From NCBI RefSeq assembly GCF_040183065.1, contig NC_091117.1:111231001-111295000 (forward strand): a DNA stretch of 64,000 nucleotides, in the 5' to 3' direction. The DNA comes from Periplaneta americana (lineage: Eukaryota > Arthropoda > Insecta > Blattodea > Blattidae). Numbering within the stretch: position 1 is the stretch's first letter; the number at the start of each line of letters is the position of its first letter. Below the pieces are notes generated by a model. That model had not been told where the DNA came from. It searched no databases and saw nothing but the letters and a program-made list of their open reading frames with translations. The translations under genes and the position numbers were made by a program. Positions 53,000-63,915 of the stretch are shown piece by piece.

Positions 53000-53110
53000 C
53001 GATTCAATATTTAGTTCTATCTTCCCCACTTCTCGATCACATCTTGCAGTCAAGTGGGCATGGAATCGACTAGAGTCTTTTCAAATAGTGACTCTTCTCA
53101 GCCATGACAT
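53000..53110 (-). pseudogene. Tc1-like transposase C-terminal fragment
   Basis: One minus-strand frame reads SLFEKTLVDSMPT, stop, LQDVIEKWGR, which matches the usual C-terminal 'L..SMP.R...VI...G' of Tc1-type transposases. It is only about 100 bp with no catalytic motif. Neighbouring LINE-D sequence follows directly. Confidence 0.6.
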
Positions 53111-53139
53111 TTCAAGCATCCTGTACATACATAAATGTT

Positions 53140-53640
53140 CTGCCCATGGCAGGTCTTTAACTGCAAACCCAGCATTCTCCAATCTTTCCTATTTTCTGCC
53201 CTCCTCTTAGTCTCTGCACATGATCCACATATCTTAATGTCGTCTATTATTTAATATATTCTTCTGCCCCGAACTCTACTCCCATTCACCATTCCTTCCA
53301 GTGCATCCTTCAGTAGGCAGTTTCTTCTCAATCAATGACCCAACCAATTCCTTTTTCTCTTTCTAATCAATTTCAGCATCACTCTTTCTTCATCCACTTT
53401 TTCCAACACAACTTCATTTCTTATTCTCTCTGTTCACTTCACATGGTCCATTCTTCTTCACATCTACATTTCAAATGCTTCTATTCATTTCTCTTCATTT
53501 CGTCGTAATGTCCATGTTTCTTCCCTCTACAGCGCCACACTCCACACAAAGCACTTCACTAGTCTCTTCCTTAGTTATTTTTCCAGAGGTCCGCAGAAAA
53601 TGCTCCTTTTTCTATTAAAAGCTTCCTTTGCTCATGTTTG
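53140..53640 (-). pseudogene. LINE-D RT C-terminal tail (copy 2)
   Basis: The inverse counterpart of 33520-34070. On the minus strand in shifted frames come a KEAFNRKRSIFC-like start, a SVAL(stop)REETWTLRRNEEK.. region, RIEAFEMWM, then LGHWLRRNCLLKDALEGMVN and GSRVRGRR, ending ..ENRKDWRMLGLQ. Stops are frequent. It shares its end point with copy 1, consistent with a common 3' coding end. Confidence 0.8.
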
Positions 53641-53961
53641 CAGTTTTTCTTGGGAAAGATAAATGCGGTAATTTCCTGTTGCTTTCTGCACGCCACTGTC
53701 TCTTTCGAATTTTAATAGATCCCAGGGGGCCCAAGCGTGGAGGTGAAGAGAGTGGGTTTGATTATTGGGCCCTCCGGACTTCACCGAAATTCACCGCAAG
53801 GGTTAAATATTAGTTCTATCAGGATTTTTGACCCAATTAGATACCAAGAAATCCCAATTAGCCTTTGCCCCTCGGATCCTGGACGAGCTTCTACAAATCA
53901 TCAGAAAATCTTGGAGGGGGATTGGGCCAATTTTTCCGCAAATGTTTCCATACTTTTGTCC
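53641..53961. other. no gene seen (intron)
   Basis: Somewhat more GC-rich (for example GATCCCAGGGGGCCCAAGCG at about 53716), with overlapping short frames on the plus strand. It could be the body of the repeat whose head is the tRNA-like unit that follows, but I have no second copy to compare. Confidence 0.35.
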
Positions 53962-54035
53962 TTGTAGTTCAGTCGGAAGAACGTCGAAATTTAGATGTCA
54001 ACGTTTCAGGTTCAATTCCTCGTCACTCCTTTTCA
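53962..54035 (+). other. tRNA-like sequence (SINE head or tRNA pseudogene)
   Basis: Box A-like TAGTTCAGTCGGAAGAACG and box B-like GGTTCAATTCC are separated by about 30 bp, as in tRNAs. A functional tRNA is unlikely: acceptor-stem pairing is poor and the anticodon stem is not clear. Confidence 0.6.
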
Positions 54036-54299
54036 TTTTATTGTGTTTCAAGATAGTATAATGTAATAATATAAAAAGAAAAAACTAACACCAGTATTAT
54101 GCAACTGTATTGTTCCAAACATAATATTAAATTTATGTTATTTATGTCGCTAAATAACATTAACAGAATATAAATTATAAATATCGGTTTGTTTAATTAA
54201 TATAAGATATTATGTAATATATAATTAATTTTTTTAATAAAACAAAAATGGTTATTTATATTATAATAATTACCTATATAAAATACAGAATATTTATAT

Positions 54300-54480
54300 C
54301 GCTAAAGATAGATAACAGAATATAAAAAATTATAACTTTAATATTATTTATATCAATAAAGAACGATAATAGAATATAAATGGTAACTTGAATATTATTT
54401 ATAACACTAAAGAACGATAACAGAATATAAATTATAATTTGAATATTATTTATATAACTATAGAACGATTCAAAAATAAA
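54300..54480. repeat. about 52-bp minisatellite, 3-4 units
   Basis: GATAACAGAATATAAA-type motifs recur at 54311, 54365, 54416 and (degenerate) 54466, each followed by a TTGAATATTATTTATA block. A weaker earlier unit lies near 54160. Confidence 0.85.
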
Positions 54481-55500
54481 ATGAAAACTTGAACAAGGCC
54501 CGAACTAACCTTCAAATCATCAAGCGAACATCCTACTGCTGGTCTACGAGATGCAGATATGGACTAATTCCATAGTTCCGGAATTGCTTCTACAACAAGC
54601 ATATGAATCGTGTAACATCACCATGACCCGAAGTGGACTTAGGAAATATTTGCTGTTCACGAGTGAGGCCACTTTTTTTTTTTTTTTTTGACAACTGTAC
54701 ACTTTTACTTTCGTCTGTTTAAAAACTACACTCTTTTTCTCATAAGCATATCAAATGCATAATCAGCTGGATGCATTCAATAGAATTCAGGAAGACCACT
54801 CTTTGGCACTTCCAGAATACAAAACACACTGTCCTCATCAATTTTCGACCATGTGTATCTTCTATCCATGTCACAGTGTAGTGATGTAATAAGAGAAGTC
54901 ACTGATGAAAATAAATTTCTGTACTGTATAGCCATTCTTTTATAACATACACCTCATACTAAAAAAGTAAAATTATTTACCTGCTGTGAAAATAAAATAA
55001 TAATGTGAAGCAATATTTCTGAATATCTCATAGCTTAATGTGTTCATAGAATCTTCGTGAAGCATTAATTTTCCGCGTAAAATAAAATAAAAACATGTTG
55101 TACGTGTTATTTGTCACATCCATTACAGAAAATAAAATTATTATTTTTAAACCTGCTTTAGCCGCCAGCTTAATTTTGTTCTGCATTAAGATATTTCCAT
55201 TATCTTCAACTGTATTCTTTAGATCTCTTGTCTAGCTGCCTTTTTATACTACAATACAAATTTTCATTCTGTCCCGAACTATTAGGGAGCACTGGACATT
55301 TTATTTGAAGAGTGCAATTTGCGGAGAAGAATTCCATGCATGGCTAAATAAAGTTGCCTATTTAGTTGGTGTAATTTCGAGGTGTATCGAGATTTTTAAA
55401 TTGCACCATTTACATTACATACAGTACAATCAGTTTTATTTTATTGTTGCATTTCACAGGCAATAACTGAGCATTTATGGGTTTACTGAATATTTGAAAT
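54481..55500. other. no gene seen (intron)
   Basis: A kilobase of AT-rich intron without recognisable frames or inverted repeats, apart from a T run at 54673-54690. Confidence 0.45.
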
Positions 55501-55503
55501 TTT

Positions 55504-55553
55504 ATGTATATATGTATGTATGTATGTATGTAGTATGTATGTATGTAGTCTAT
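55504..55553. repeat. (GTAT)n microsatellite
   Basis: About eleven TATG/GTAT units with two interruptions. Confidence 0.95.
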
Positions 55554-55639
55554 GTAGGGTGTGTGTAGACTTACCTTCCTGTGGTGCACCTGGAAAGATT
55601 TATAACATTACACAATGGCTAAAAAATCTACAACTCGGC

Positions 55640-56140
55640 AAGGCGCTACTTCTGCACAAAAAGGAAACTGTTCTCAGAACGAAACAACAACTACAGATCC
55701 TCCAGTGGAATGCTGGAGGTATGTCCCAAGACAAGAAGACAAAACTTCATCTTCTTCAGATTAATAAAAACATTGATGTTTTAAAAATTATGGATTCAAA
55801 CATCAGTAATGAAAAATTTACACATTATCAGTTTATAGGTTACACACTCTATTCTTTACCAAAATATAGGCAAGTGGCTAGTAGAAGTCTTATTGGTATC
55901 AAGAACAATATTTAATTGCAGATTTCCAAATCATAAAAGAAATGGGCAACTCTCAAGACTTAACCGAAATAGTAAAAGTGAAGATATGGAAACACAGCAA
56001 CTGCTTCAAACTCTATGCAATGTATAGCCCTCCAGGGAATACTATAAGTTTTGAAAATCTGAACATTTAAAATAAAACAATGATTGGTGATTTCAATGCC
56101 CATTCTGTTAAGTGGGGTGCTAAGACACTGATTCATTGTT
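55640..56140 (+). pseudogene. LINE-F endonuclease domain fragment
   Basis: The frame at 55680-55915 reads LQILQWNAGGMSQDKKTKLH, LLQINKNIDVLKIMDSNI: the start of an AP-type endonuclease, where 'WNA.G/GG' carries the Asn. After frameshifts come LYAMYSPPGNTISFENL and MIGDFNAHSVKWGA, the 'GDFN.H...WG' motif with catalytic Asp and Asn. The rest of the element is absent; a piggyBac fragment follows. It is typical of CR1/Jockey/R1-type elements. Confidence 0.8.
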
Positions 56141-56149
56141 AGGATTTAT

Positions 56150-57560
56150 TCTTTCTGCCTGTATGTTGGAGAGAATTGTTGAATTTACTAACCAATGGAT
56201 TGATGCACATAGGAATGCTTTTAGTAGAGAAAGGGATGCCTAAAGAACAAATGTTACAGAAAAAAAAGGCCTTGTTGGGACTTTTATGCCTTGCGGGAGT
56301 AATGAAATTCTCCCATCAAAATCTGGATGATCTCTACACTAAGAATGGAACTGGAATTCAGTTTTTCCAGCAACAATGTCTCTTAGAAGGCTTAGATTCC
56401 TCTTGGCAGCTCTTTGTTTTGATAACAAAGCAAACAGAGATGAGAAGAAAAAAGTCGAAAAAATTCGACAAGTTGAACCCCTTGGGGAGATTTTTGAAGA
56501 ATTCAACTCATATAAAAATTGCAATTATTTCGGTGATTATATTACCATTGATGAGATGCTCGAACCCTTTTCAAAGTGCTGCAGTTTCTGGATCTACATG
56601 AAGTTGAAACCAGTGAAGTATGGCATGAAGATATTTTCCTTGTGAGACGCCAGATTTTTTATGCCGTCAACATTGAAGTATACACAGGATAGCAACTGGA
56701 TGGACATTTCAAAAGAATAATCGACCCCATCAGATTGTACTGAGATTAGTAGAACCTATATCAGGAACAGAGCCATTTGGCTACTGACAACCAGTTCATT
56801 TCCTGGTTCACTGGCTGACGAACTACAGAGACATCACAGACTATCTCTAATGGCCACTCTGAGGAAGAATAAAAGAGAAATACCCGCTATATTTAGCAAA
56901 GGAAAGCGACATGAAGAGTCCAGCAGTAGTTTGTTTGATTTTGGTGAAAATATGACTCTTCTTTCATGAGTACCAAAGAAAAACCAGGTGGTGAATCTGA
57001 TCTCTTCCATGAACCTGATGGATCCACTGGAGAAGCAAGAAAATCTGAAATACTATCACTCTACAACACCAATAAGGGAGACATAGATATGATGGACGAA
57101 ATGAAAGCAACATATTCTGTAGCTAGAAAAACTAATAGATGGTCATTAGCTCTCTTTTTTTGCTATGATGAACATCGCTGTGTAAACAGTTATATAACTT
57201 TCCAGGCCAACACTCGAAACAATATGAATAGGAGAGACTATTTCAAAATTCTAACAAAACAACTTTGCTTACCATGTGAAGGCAAGGATCAATTCGCAAC
57301 ACCTGTCAAGAGAATTAAAATCGACTATACGAAACTTGGCAGGAATACCAGAGGAGTTACCTGATGTGCTTGATCCAGTTCCAGATTTGGAATGTTATGC
57401 TTTCTCCAGTAGGAAAGAAAAATGGATGACAAACTACTGTATCAAGTGCCAAAAGTTTGTGTGCAGGGTGTATAAGGAAACCATTGCATACTGCAAGGTG
57501 TGTAATCAGCAAGGTCCAGAAGAAGAACAACAACAACAAAATGGACACGAGGACATTTAA
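56150..57560 (+). pseudogene. piggyBac transposase, nearly full length but broken
   Basis: Frames in order: ERIVEFTNQWIDAHRNAFSR and KALLGLLCLAGVMKFSHQNL (N-terminal part); MSLRRLRFLLAALCFDNKAN (56376 on) and YFGDYITIDEMLEPFSKCCS with KPVKYGMKIFSL (first catalytic Asp region, 'TIDE.L.PF'); then a broken stretch with VNIEVYTGQ, RIIDPI.., LRLVEPISGT; SLYNTNKGDIDMMDEMKATY, SVARKTNRWSLALFF ('K.GVD..D.M...YS..R...RW') at 57050-57160; and a C-terminal Cys-rich tail CIKCQKFVC..CKVCNQQG at 57440-57510. At least four frameshifts. It is a different lineage from the element at 24383. Its TTAA-flanked ends were not found. Confidence 0.87.
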
Positions 57561-57976
57561 GATGTAGGCCTATGGTGCAAAACCCTCATTCTGTTATTCG
57601 TATTTCTGATTTTTTGTTATGTTTGTACTCTTCTGTTTGTCTTTCACATATTCCTTGTCTAGATTTGCATAATACATACACTTATGTCCAAATGTTTCTC
57701 ATTACTTACTATTATATGTGTCACTAGCCTATCAATAAGAATAAAAAGATGATTACGCATCTTACATAATTCAAATAAAATGTATGTGATTTTATTCCTA
57801 ATTATTATTGATGTATTAAAATTAATATTTTATTAAAATATTACTACATTGTAAACATGTAACACTTTATAATAAACTTAATAAAACATACAAAATTATT
57901 AGAACTAATATTTCAGCCAATATTAAAAAATATAAATCATATTAATTTAAATATTATAGCAGTTTTGCCCAATTAT
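57561..57976. other. no gene seen (intron)
   Basis: AT-rich; it is probably partly the 3' arm of the piggyBac element, but no CCC..TTAA end could be placed. Confidence 0.4.
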
Positions 57977-60030
57977 TATTCTCATCATCATCATCATCAT
58001 CATCATCCTTCACGAATTAGGCCTCTGTAGACCTGTTTTGGCCCCATCTAGCAGTCTTCTTAAAGGTCTTTCTGGTCGACGATGTCCTCTAGGTTTATAT
58101 TGTATCCGCTGATTTTTTCTTCTACTGACTCTACTTCTAACTGTTCTAAAATTTCTTCATTCCTTTTTCGGCCTAAAAGAGTATATCCTGCTGTCCTCCT
58201 GAAAAATTTCATTTCCGTTGCTTTGATTCTGTTCATGTCTTTTTTCTTTAATGACCAAATCTCGCTTCCGTATAAAAGGGAGGGTAATGCTAGTGTATTA
58301 TATATTTTTATTCTTGTAGATTTTTGTACTAATTTAGCTTTTAATGTATTGTTTATTATTCCTAGAATTTGTGTAAATTTGGTAATTTTCTTGTTCACAT
58401 CTTTTTCATTTTGATAAGATATTTCACAACCCAGATAATTGAAATTTTGCACTTGTTCGAGGCATTGGTTATTGTGTATTATCTTACTTCTGACTGGGTC
58501 TTGTCCTAAAAATGCCATTACTTTTGATTTTTGTGCTGAAATTTCCATCCCAAAATCTTTTAATATTTTATTTAATGTATACAATCCTCTTTGTAAATTA
58601 TCCTCTGAATTGGAAATTATGACTTGATCATCGGCATAGAGTAAGGTATTTAATGTCAGAGCACTGGTTATTTTGATTCCTGATGTGTAGATTTGGTTCC
58701 ATTTTAAAATAACTTCATTTATATAAATATTAAATAAAGTTGGTGATAGTGGACAACCTTGTCGAACTCCATTATTAACTAATTTTCTTTCGGATATACA
58801 GTTATTTATTTTGACACTTATTTTGCTGTCTGTGTAGATTTCTATTATACTTTGTAATAGCAAATTTGGAATATTTTTATCTTGTAATATGTCGAATAAA
58901 AGGTCTCTTCGGACTTTATCAAAAGCTTTCACAAAATCAATAAAAGCTATATGGGTTTCTAAATTAAATTCTCTTCTTTTTTCTAACAACAGTTTGATAC
59001 TAAATAATGGATCTACACATGATCTTCCTTTTCTAAAGCCATTTTGACACTCCAGAAGGAAAGTTTCAGCATGTTTTTTTTTTTTTTTTTAATTTTTCAT
59101 TTAAAATCCTACTAAATATCTTATAACATGTGTTGAGGATACTAATCCCTCTATAGTTTTCAACCTTCTGTTTATCTCCTGTTTTATATATGGGAATAAT
59201 TACACTATTTTTCCATTCTTCCGGTAAAATGGCAGTCAGATATATTCTGTTTAGAAATCTTAGTAATCTTTCTTGAAACAGATCTCCTGCATATTTATAC
59301 AATTCTGAATTTAGGTTATCTTCTCCAGGTGATTTACTATTTTTCGTTTTCTTTAATGCTTCTTGTAGTTCTTCTTTTGTAATGCATTGTTCATCTGGGT
59401 TTTTTGTGTCCCAGAATTTTGAATCAAAAGTAGGATTGTTCCGTAAGTTTTTGTAAAAGTCTAGGAATGTTTCTATTTTGGGGCAAGGGTTTATCTTGGC
59501 AGATTCCTTTATGTCTCTGTTAATGTATTTTAACATTTTATATGTATTGGGTTTCATTTTATAAATGTCAGTTTCTAAAAAAGATATAAACTCTTTCCAT
59601 GATTGCCTGTGTCGTTTTCTAATTTCTCTGTTAGCTATCATCCTTTTATGTTTATAATCTATTTCATCATTAACGGATTTTGTTTGAAGGTATTTTCTAT
59701 AAGCTATATTTATATTTTTTATGATCTCCTTAATTTCATCATCCCATGATCTTAATTTTTTCTTTTGTGTGAAAGCCTTATATTTTCCGATGCTCTCCGT
59801 GGCTGCCTGTGATATTTGAGTTTTAATATTTTCCCATTCTTTGTGAATGTCTTCATCTTCAAGTATTTCTAACATTTTTTGTTCAAGTCTTTTTTGATAA
59901 AGCCAGCGTACACTGTCGTCATGGATTAATCTAATTTTGTAACGCATTAATTCTTTTTTGGGGGAATTTATCTTTGTTACTTTGTTATTATTCTGCAGAA
60001 CAAAATTCCATGTGCGACTAAATATGCAAC
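57977..60030 (-). mobile_element. LINE-B copy 3, 5'-truncated, GAT tail
   Basis: A minus-strand element with a (GAT)n tail at 57977-58009 (ATC units on the plus strand). Two long frames (59947-59066 and 58989-58060) cover the linker, RT and C-terminal region. The 5' end is truncated near 60030 (..RTWNFVLQNNNKVTKINSP). It is among the better-preserved LINE copies in the window. Confidence 0.9.
58060..59990 (-). pseudogene. LINE-B reverse transcriptase, one main frameshift
   Basis: The upstream frame (59947-59066, 293 aa) includes the charged linker (KLRSWDDEIKEIIKNINIAY), NSKSPGEDNLNSELYKYAGD, LPEEWKNSVIIPIYKTGDKQ and ENYRGISILNTCYKIFSRIL, ending in a Lys run. A T tract on the plus strand (59074-59091) marks the frame break. 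The downstream frame (58989-58060, 309 aa) has THIAFIDFVKAFDKVRRDLL (motif A), GVRQGCPLSPTLFNIYINEV (motif B), NTLLYADDQVIISNSEDNLQ (YADD), AQKSKVMAFLG (motif D), NYLGCEI and LLYGSEIWSLKKKDMNRIKA. Catalytic residues are intact. The missing link between the frames is only about 25 residues. Confidence 0.92.
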
Positions 60031-60695
60031 CCTGAGTGCACGACTGATGCAGAGTTAATAAAGATAAATTATCATGAAACTTAACACAGATAGTGTCATC
60101 ATTAACTCAGATAGTGTCATCCTTTAGGTACCAGTAAAGAATTTGTAAGGTACCTACAATTATTCAAAAGGATAAACAGATTTTTAAGCTAATATAAAAT
60201 GAACTGTTAGTGACATTTTTGTCACATCTGCTAGAACGCAATTAAAATTTTAAAAGTAATGATGAAAATTCACACGAGTCTAAGGAAGACTGCAGAGAGA
60301 TGAGGTGAGAATGAAACATCCAAAAAATCTATTTTCATTTTTAAAAATTAACCTCTAAAACTGTGTATATGTCACATCCGTCACTGAAAGAATAGCTGTG
60401 AAGTGCACACCTGTTCTCTAAAGGTACACTCATGAATAACCATCTTCAAAATGTAAATTCCATTTGCCTATATGCATTTCTCTGTAACAATTAAGATTCT
60501 ATTTTGAAACATAATAAAATTATACAGTGAGATCAAGAAGTCTTTCTGCAGTGTTTGTGTAGCCGAGAATCCATTAGGCAGAGGATTCAAGTGTACAGAA
60601 TTCAAATAACACTACAGTTTTACAAGCTGCACTACATGATAGTTCCAAGTACTCAATCTGACAAAAAGAATGGCTACACGTGCAATTGTTTACAT
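60031..60695. other. no gene seen (intron)
   Basis: AT-rich. An imperfect duplication of ACTCAGATAGTGTCATC appears at about 60085-60120. No recognisable frame. Confidence 0.4.
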
Positions 60696-61458
60696 TAGGG
60701 TGACCAGATGTCCCATTTTTAATGGGATTGTCCTTTTTTTCAGTCTCTTATCCCCTGTCACAAGAGAAGTATGCTCAAGACACCAAATGTCTCATTTTTT
60801 TTTAAATTGCCTCCCGTTTCCCTAAATTATTGTTAAAATAATTCTTTCGCTTTTATTCTATTTAATAATCACGTCAAACATTGGTCAATTTTATACTAGT
60901 TCCATCAGATGGCACTGTAATGAATTCAGTAAAGGCAATGTTAATCACAAAATGTCATTTCAAAAATGTGTCTTACATGGACTTCTATATTTTCCTGAAG
61001 GAAAGGCTAACACTTCTAGATAAAATTCACTCATCAAAGAAATATGATGCTGATTGTACAGTTGATCTTTATGGAGAATGTTAAAATAGTTAAAAGTAAT
61101 ATGAGGCAAAAATTTTGTTATGAAACAAGTTCAGAATATAGTGACATAGATATAACATAAGGTCCAATTAATCTGAAGTATTTTTAAACAGATAAGTTAA
61201 CCTAATTAATCCAGACTAGTATAAACAGAATGACTTAAGCCAAGTATTCATGTTACTCTATTATGTATAATTATTAGGCCTCTAGCCTAGTTACTGTAAA
61301 CAGTGTAGTATTTATTACTTTAAAATAAATAAAACTGGATCTTTTTGTTCACTGATATTATATAAACACAAATAATAATGAATGTTTAGACAAAATATTG
61401 ATTCATGTCAACTTTAATAAGTGTCCTGTTGTTTTATTTTGAAAATCTGGTCACCCTA
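60696..61458 (+). mobile_element. hAT-type element (AGGGTGACCAGAT ends)
   Basis: The ends TAGGGTGACCAGATGTCCCA and the inverse of TAGGGTGACCAGATTTTCAA; flanks GTTTACAT (60688-60695) and ATTTACAT (61459-61466) form an 8-bp duplication with one mismatch. A short transposase C-terminal remnant lies inside. The 763-bp length means a large internal deletion. Confidence 0.85.
60881..61084 (+). pseudogene. hAT transposase C-terminal remnant
   Basis: A 67-residue frame with LITKCHFKNVSYMDFYIFLK, ERLTLLDKIHSSKKY. The pattern 'CEFY..L..R..LL..IHSSEKY' is familiar from C-termini of some hAT-type proteins, and its position within a hAT-type element supports this. The core and the dimerisation domain are missing. 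Confidence 0.55.
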
Positions 61459-61764
61459 ATTTACATCAGGTACGTTTCTACACATAACAAGAGATACGAG
61501 TTTATGATATATGAAGTATATGGACATGAAAAGTCTTTGTTCGATTAACAGCACCTGCAAATATTTTTTCTTTCCATTCTAGTCCAATTATAGGACAATG
61601 AAATAATGAATAAATAACGACATTACAAGTAGCTATAATTTCAAACAGTAGTATGTACATGAAATAATAAATACACAAAATGAGAGTCTATATTACTGTA
61701 AAACTCTCGAATATGAAACGAAATATAACATCCTTAAAAAATGATAAGACAATGGAAAACTTAC
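61459..61764. other. no gene seen (intron next to Dtl donor)
   Basis: AT-rich intron up to the donor site. No TE signature. Confidence 0.4.
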
Positions 61765-61967
61765 CTTAGTATCACCGACAGGACACCACTGCACACTGGT
61801 CACTTCTGCCCCATGCCCCACAAGGCATGCCACTGGTCTTTTTGAACCATTTGTATTCCAAATATATGCACGATCATCACTTGAACCACTGGCTAGGTAT
61901 AATCCATCAGGACTCAGGCACGATTTGACATAAAATGTAGCATTCTGGTGGCCTGTGTAGGTGGCAA
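61765..61967 (-). CDS. Dtl: Dtl/Cdt2 internal exon (WD40 blades)
   Basis: A 203-bp exon on the minus strand with acceptor TTTTTTCTGTAACCAG at its 5' side and donor AAG|GTAAGT at its 3' side. It encodes VATYTGHQNATFYVKSCLSP, DGLYLASGSSDDRAYIWNTN and GSKRPVACLVGHGAEVTSVQ, WCPVGDTK. These are two WD40 repeats in the order expected for Cdt2: GHQN.TFYVKS.LSP with SGSSD..AYIW, then LVGH..EVTSV.WCP. The exon starts with the last two bases of a codon and ends in phase 0, so it splices in frame to IVTCSDDARHRVW at 43448. Upstream exons must lie beyond the window. No stop or frameshift is present, unlike the TE genes around it. Confidence 0.92.
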
Positions 61968-62185
61968 CTGGTTACAGAAAAAAAAAGATAGCTATAACAA
62001 TGGCTTATTACAATTTTCCTTAATACAAGATAATACACTGCTGAATATAAATTTATATAGTGTTTCCGTAACTTTGCATTAAACTATTAGGACTGGTAAA
62101 GGGTGTTGTAAGGAGTAAAGGAACATAAATCAATATTGTCTACTTTAAAAATTCATTACCAATTTCCGAGACAGATGCTCCCATA

Positions 62186-62430
62186 GTTACTGGAGGACAT
62201 TCCACTTGTTTTTCGTGAAAACATGTGGCTGCAGCATTATGGTAGCCAGGCACATTCTACATATGGAGTTCGTGAATATTTCAATCAGCGTTTTCCTGAG
62301 AGATGGAATGAAAGAGAAGACTAAGCTCAACAGCCAGCATGCTCCCCAGATTTAACTACAATGGATTTCTTACTATGACACCATGTTAAAAGTTTTATTT
62401 TTGAGACATCAAACTATGAGGGAATCTGGA
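62186..62430 (+). pseudogene. Tc/mariner-type transposase C-terminal fragment
   Basis: Plus-strand frames: LLEDIPLVFRENMWLQHYGS, QAHSTYGVREYFNQRFPERW, NEREA, then PACSPDLTTMDFLL, HHVKSFIFETSNYEGI. It matches 'W.Q.DGAPAH....V...L...FP.RWI.......WP.RSPDLTPLDFFLWG..K' of insect ITm transposases. The second catalytic Asp has become Tyr (QHYGSQAH); the third acidic position in SPDLTTMDF is kept. It could complement the N-terminal remnant at 43915-44525 in family terms but is a separate insertion, upstream of the visible Dtl exon. Confidence 0.78.
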
Positions 62431-62489
62431 CGTATAATATGTCAAATAGAAAAGACAAAGTTTTCTGATTATTACAGACTTATGAAATG

Positions 62490-63135
62490 ACGAAAATTTT
62501 GAGGAACACAACTGGAACTCTGCTAAATATAGTGATTATCAAATCCAAAGTGAAGCACTGGTATTTGTTTTAAATAATCTAAAAAATGGAAAAGCTCCAG
62601 GAAAAGACAATATGCAATCCGAACTACATAAATATGCCTCAAGAAAATTCCAAACAAGACTGCTAAATTTTCCAAGTAACATTTACATTACAGAAATATT
62701 TGCAATGGAACAGATGACTGCCATAGTCATTCCAATATTTAAGAAAGGAAATAGAAAAAATCCTGAAAACTATAGAAGCATAAGTCTTCTAAATACTTGC
62801 AACAAAATGTATGCACAAATACTAAAGTAAAAGCTACTGAGAAGTTTTTAAATGGCTCTCAATGTGGTTTTCGATAGGGATGCTCTTGCATTGATGCTGC
62901 TTTCACCTTGAAAGTGCCATTAGAGAAAAGAAGAGAATCCAATTTAGATACATATTTCCTTTTTTTTTTTACATCATAATATGGCTTTCGACAAAATCAG
63001 AAGACCAATCCTTTTCAAGATACTAAGGAAACAAACATCTCTGATCCATTATTTACAGCTATAGCCGAGGTTAACAGAATCAATACATATTAATATAAGA
63101 GTTTGCCAAGGCTGCCCCATGTCTCCCACTTCAAT

Positions 63136-63188
<53 letters not shown>

Positions 63189-63915
63189 CCAAATATTACA
63201 GAATGGAAGCAACAAAATATAAGTGGTATAAAACTTTCAAGAAACAAGGAAATCCAAACAATACTTTTTGCAGACGACCAAGTTGTAATAGCAGGTTCAG
63301 AAGATAAACTACAAATTTTCACCCACAATTTGCAACAAGTAATTATTAAATATGGTTTAAAAATCTTAACAAATAAAATAAAATCAAGGAAAGAGACCCA
63401 ATTAGATGCAAAAATGTAACAAATTATACTATTATTGAACAAGCTAACTGTTTCAATTACCTTGGATGTCTAATATATGAAAATGAGAAAAACATAATAA
63501 ACAAAATATCAGAATTCCTTCAGATAACAGGGATCAACAACAAAACATTCAGAACAACTCAAGTACAAAAACACACGAGATTGAAAATATATAACACCTT
63601 TGCCATCCCAACATTCTTACATGGATACAAAACCTGGAAAATTAAAGAAGCTGATAATTCAAGAATCACCGCAGCAGAAATGAGGTTTCTGAGGAGGACA
63701 GCAAACTATACTTAGCAATATTATAAAAATAATGTGGAAATTGTAACAGGACTCAATGTCAAACCAGTCACTAATAACATTTAAAAAATACACAGAAAAT
63801 TGGATCCAACATGTATAACACATGCACAGAAACAGGCTAGCATCCCAAATTGTAAAGTATATACCACATAGAAGAAGAACCGATGAAAAGACTTCTCGAA
63901 GCTACTGAGTGGGCC
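62490..63915 (+). pseudogene. LINE-B copy 4, plus strand, heavily decayed
   Basis: Frames in order: DNMQSELHKYASRKFQTRLL and MTAIVIPIFKKGNRKNPENY, RSISLLNTCNKMYAQILK (62612-62830); NGSQCGFR.GCSCIDAAFTL; KLSRNKEIQTILFADDQVVI and AGSEDKLQ (catalytic ADD) at 63220-63310; then NTFAIPTFLHGYKTWKIKEA-like residues; and a tail with ENWIQHV, HMHRNRLASQIVKYIPHRRR near 63790-63880. The blocks follow the order of copies 1 and 3. An (AT)n tract has expanded inside. Stops and frameshifts are frequent, so this is probably the oldest of the four. Confidence 0.82.
63135..63185. repeat. (AT)n microsatellite within LINE-B copy 4
   Basis: About 25 AT units located between the motif B and motif C regions of the decayed RT. 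Confidence 0.95.

Larger units (their letters stand above)
43449..61764 (-). other. Dtl: Dtl intron, 18.3 kb, TE-filled
   Basis: Donor AAG|GTAAGTTTTCC at 61765/61764 and acceptor TTTGTTACAG|ATT at 43449/43448 on the minus strand; both sides are in phase 0. The intron carries at least fifteen TE fragments on both strands. None has an evident effect on the splice sites. Confidence 0.8.

Noticed and set aside
52418-53014. Cluster of short overlapping frames on both strands
   Set aside because: No motif, and both strands are equally open; typical of AT-rich intron sequence ending in poly-A.
53700-53970. GC-rich block as a possible host exon
   Set aside because: Overlapping short frames, no splice sites that join to Dtl, and a tRNA-like unit directly after suggest a repeat.
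53962-54035. Functional tRNA gene
   Set aside because: Box A and box B are present, but acceptor and anticodon stems do not form well; more likely a SINE head or pseudogene.
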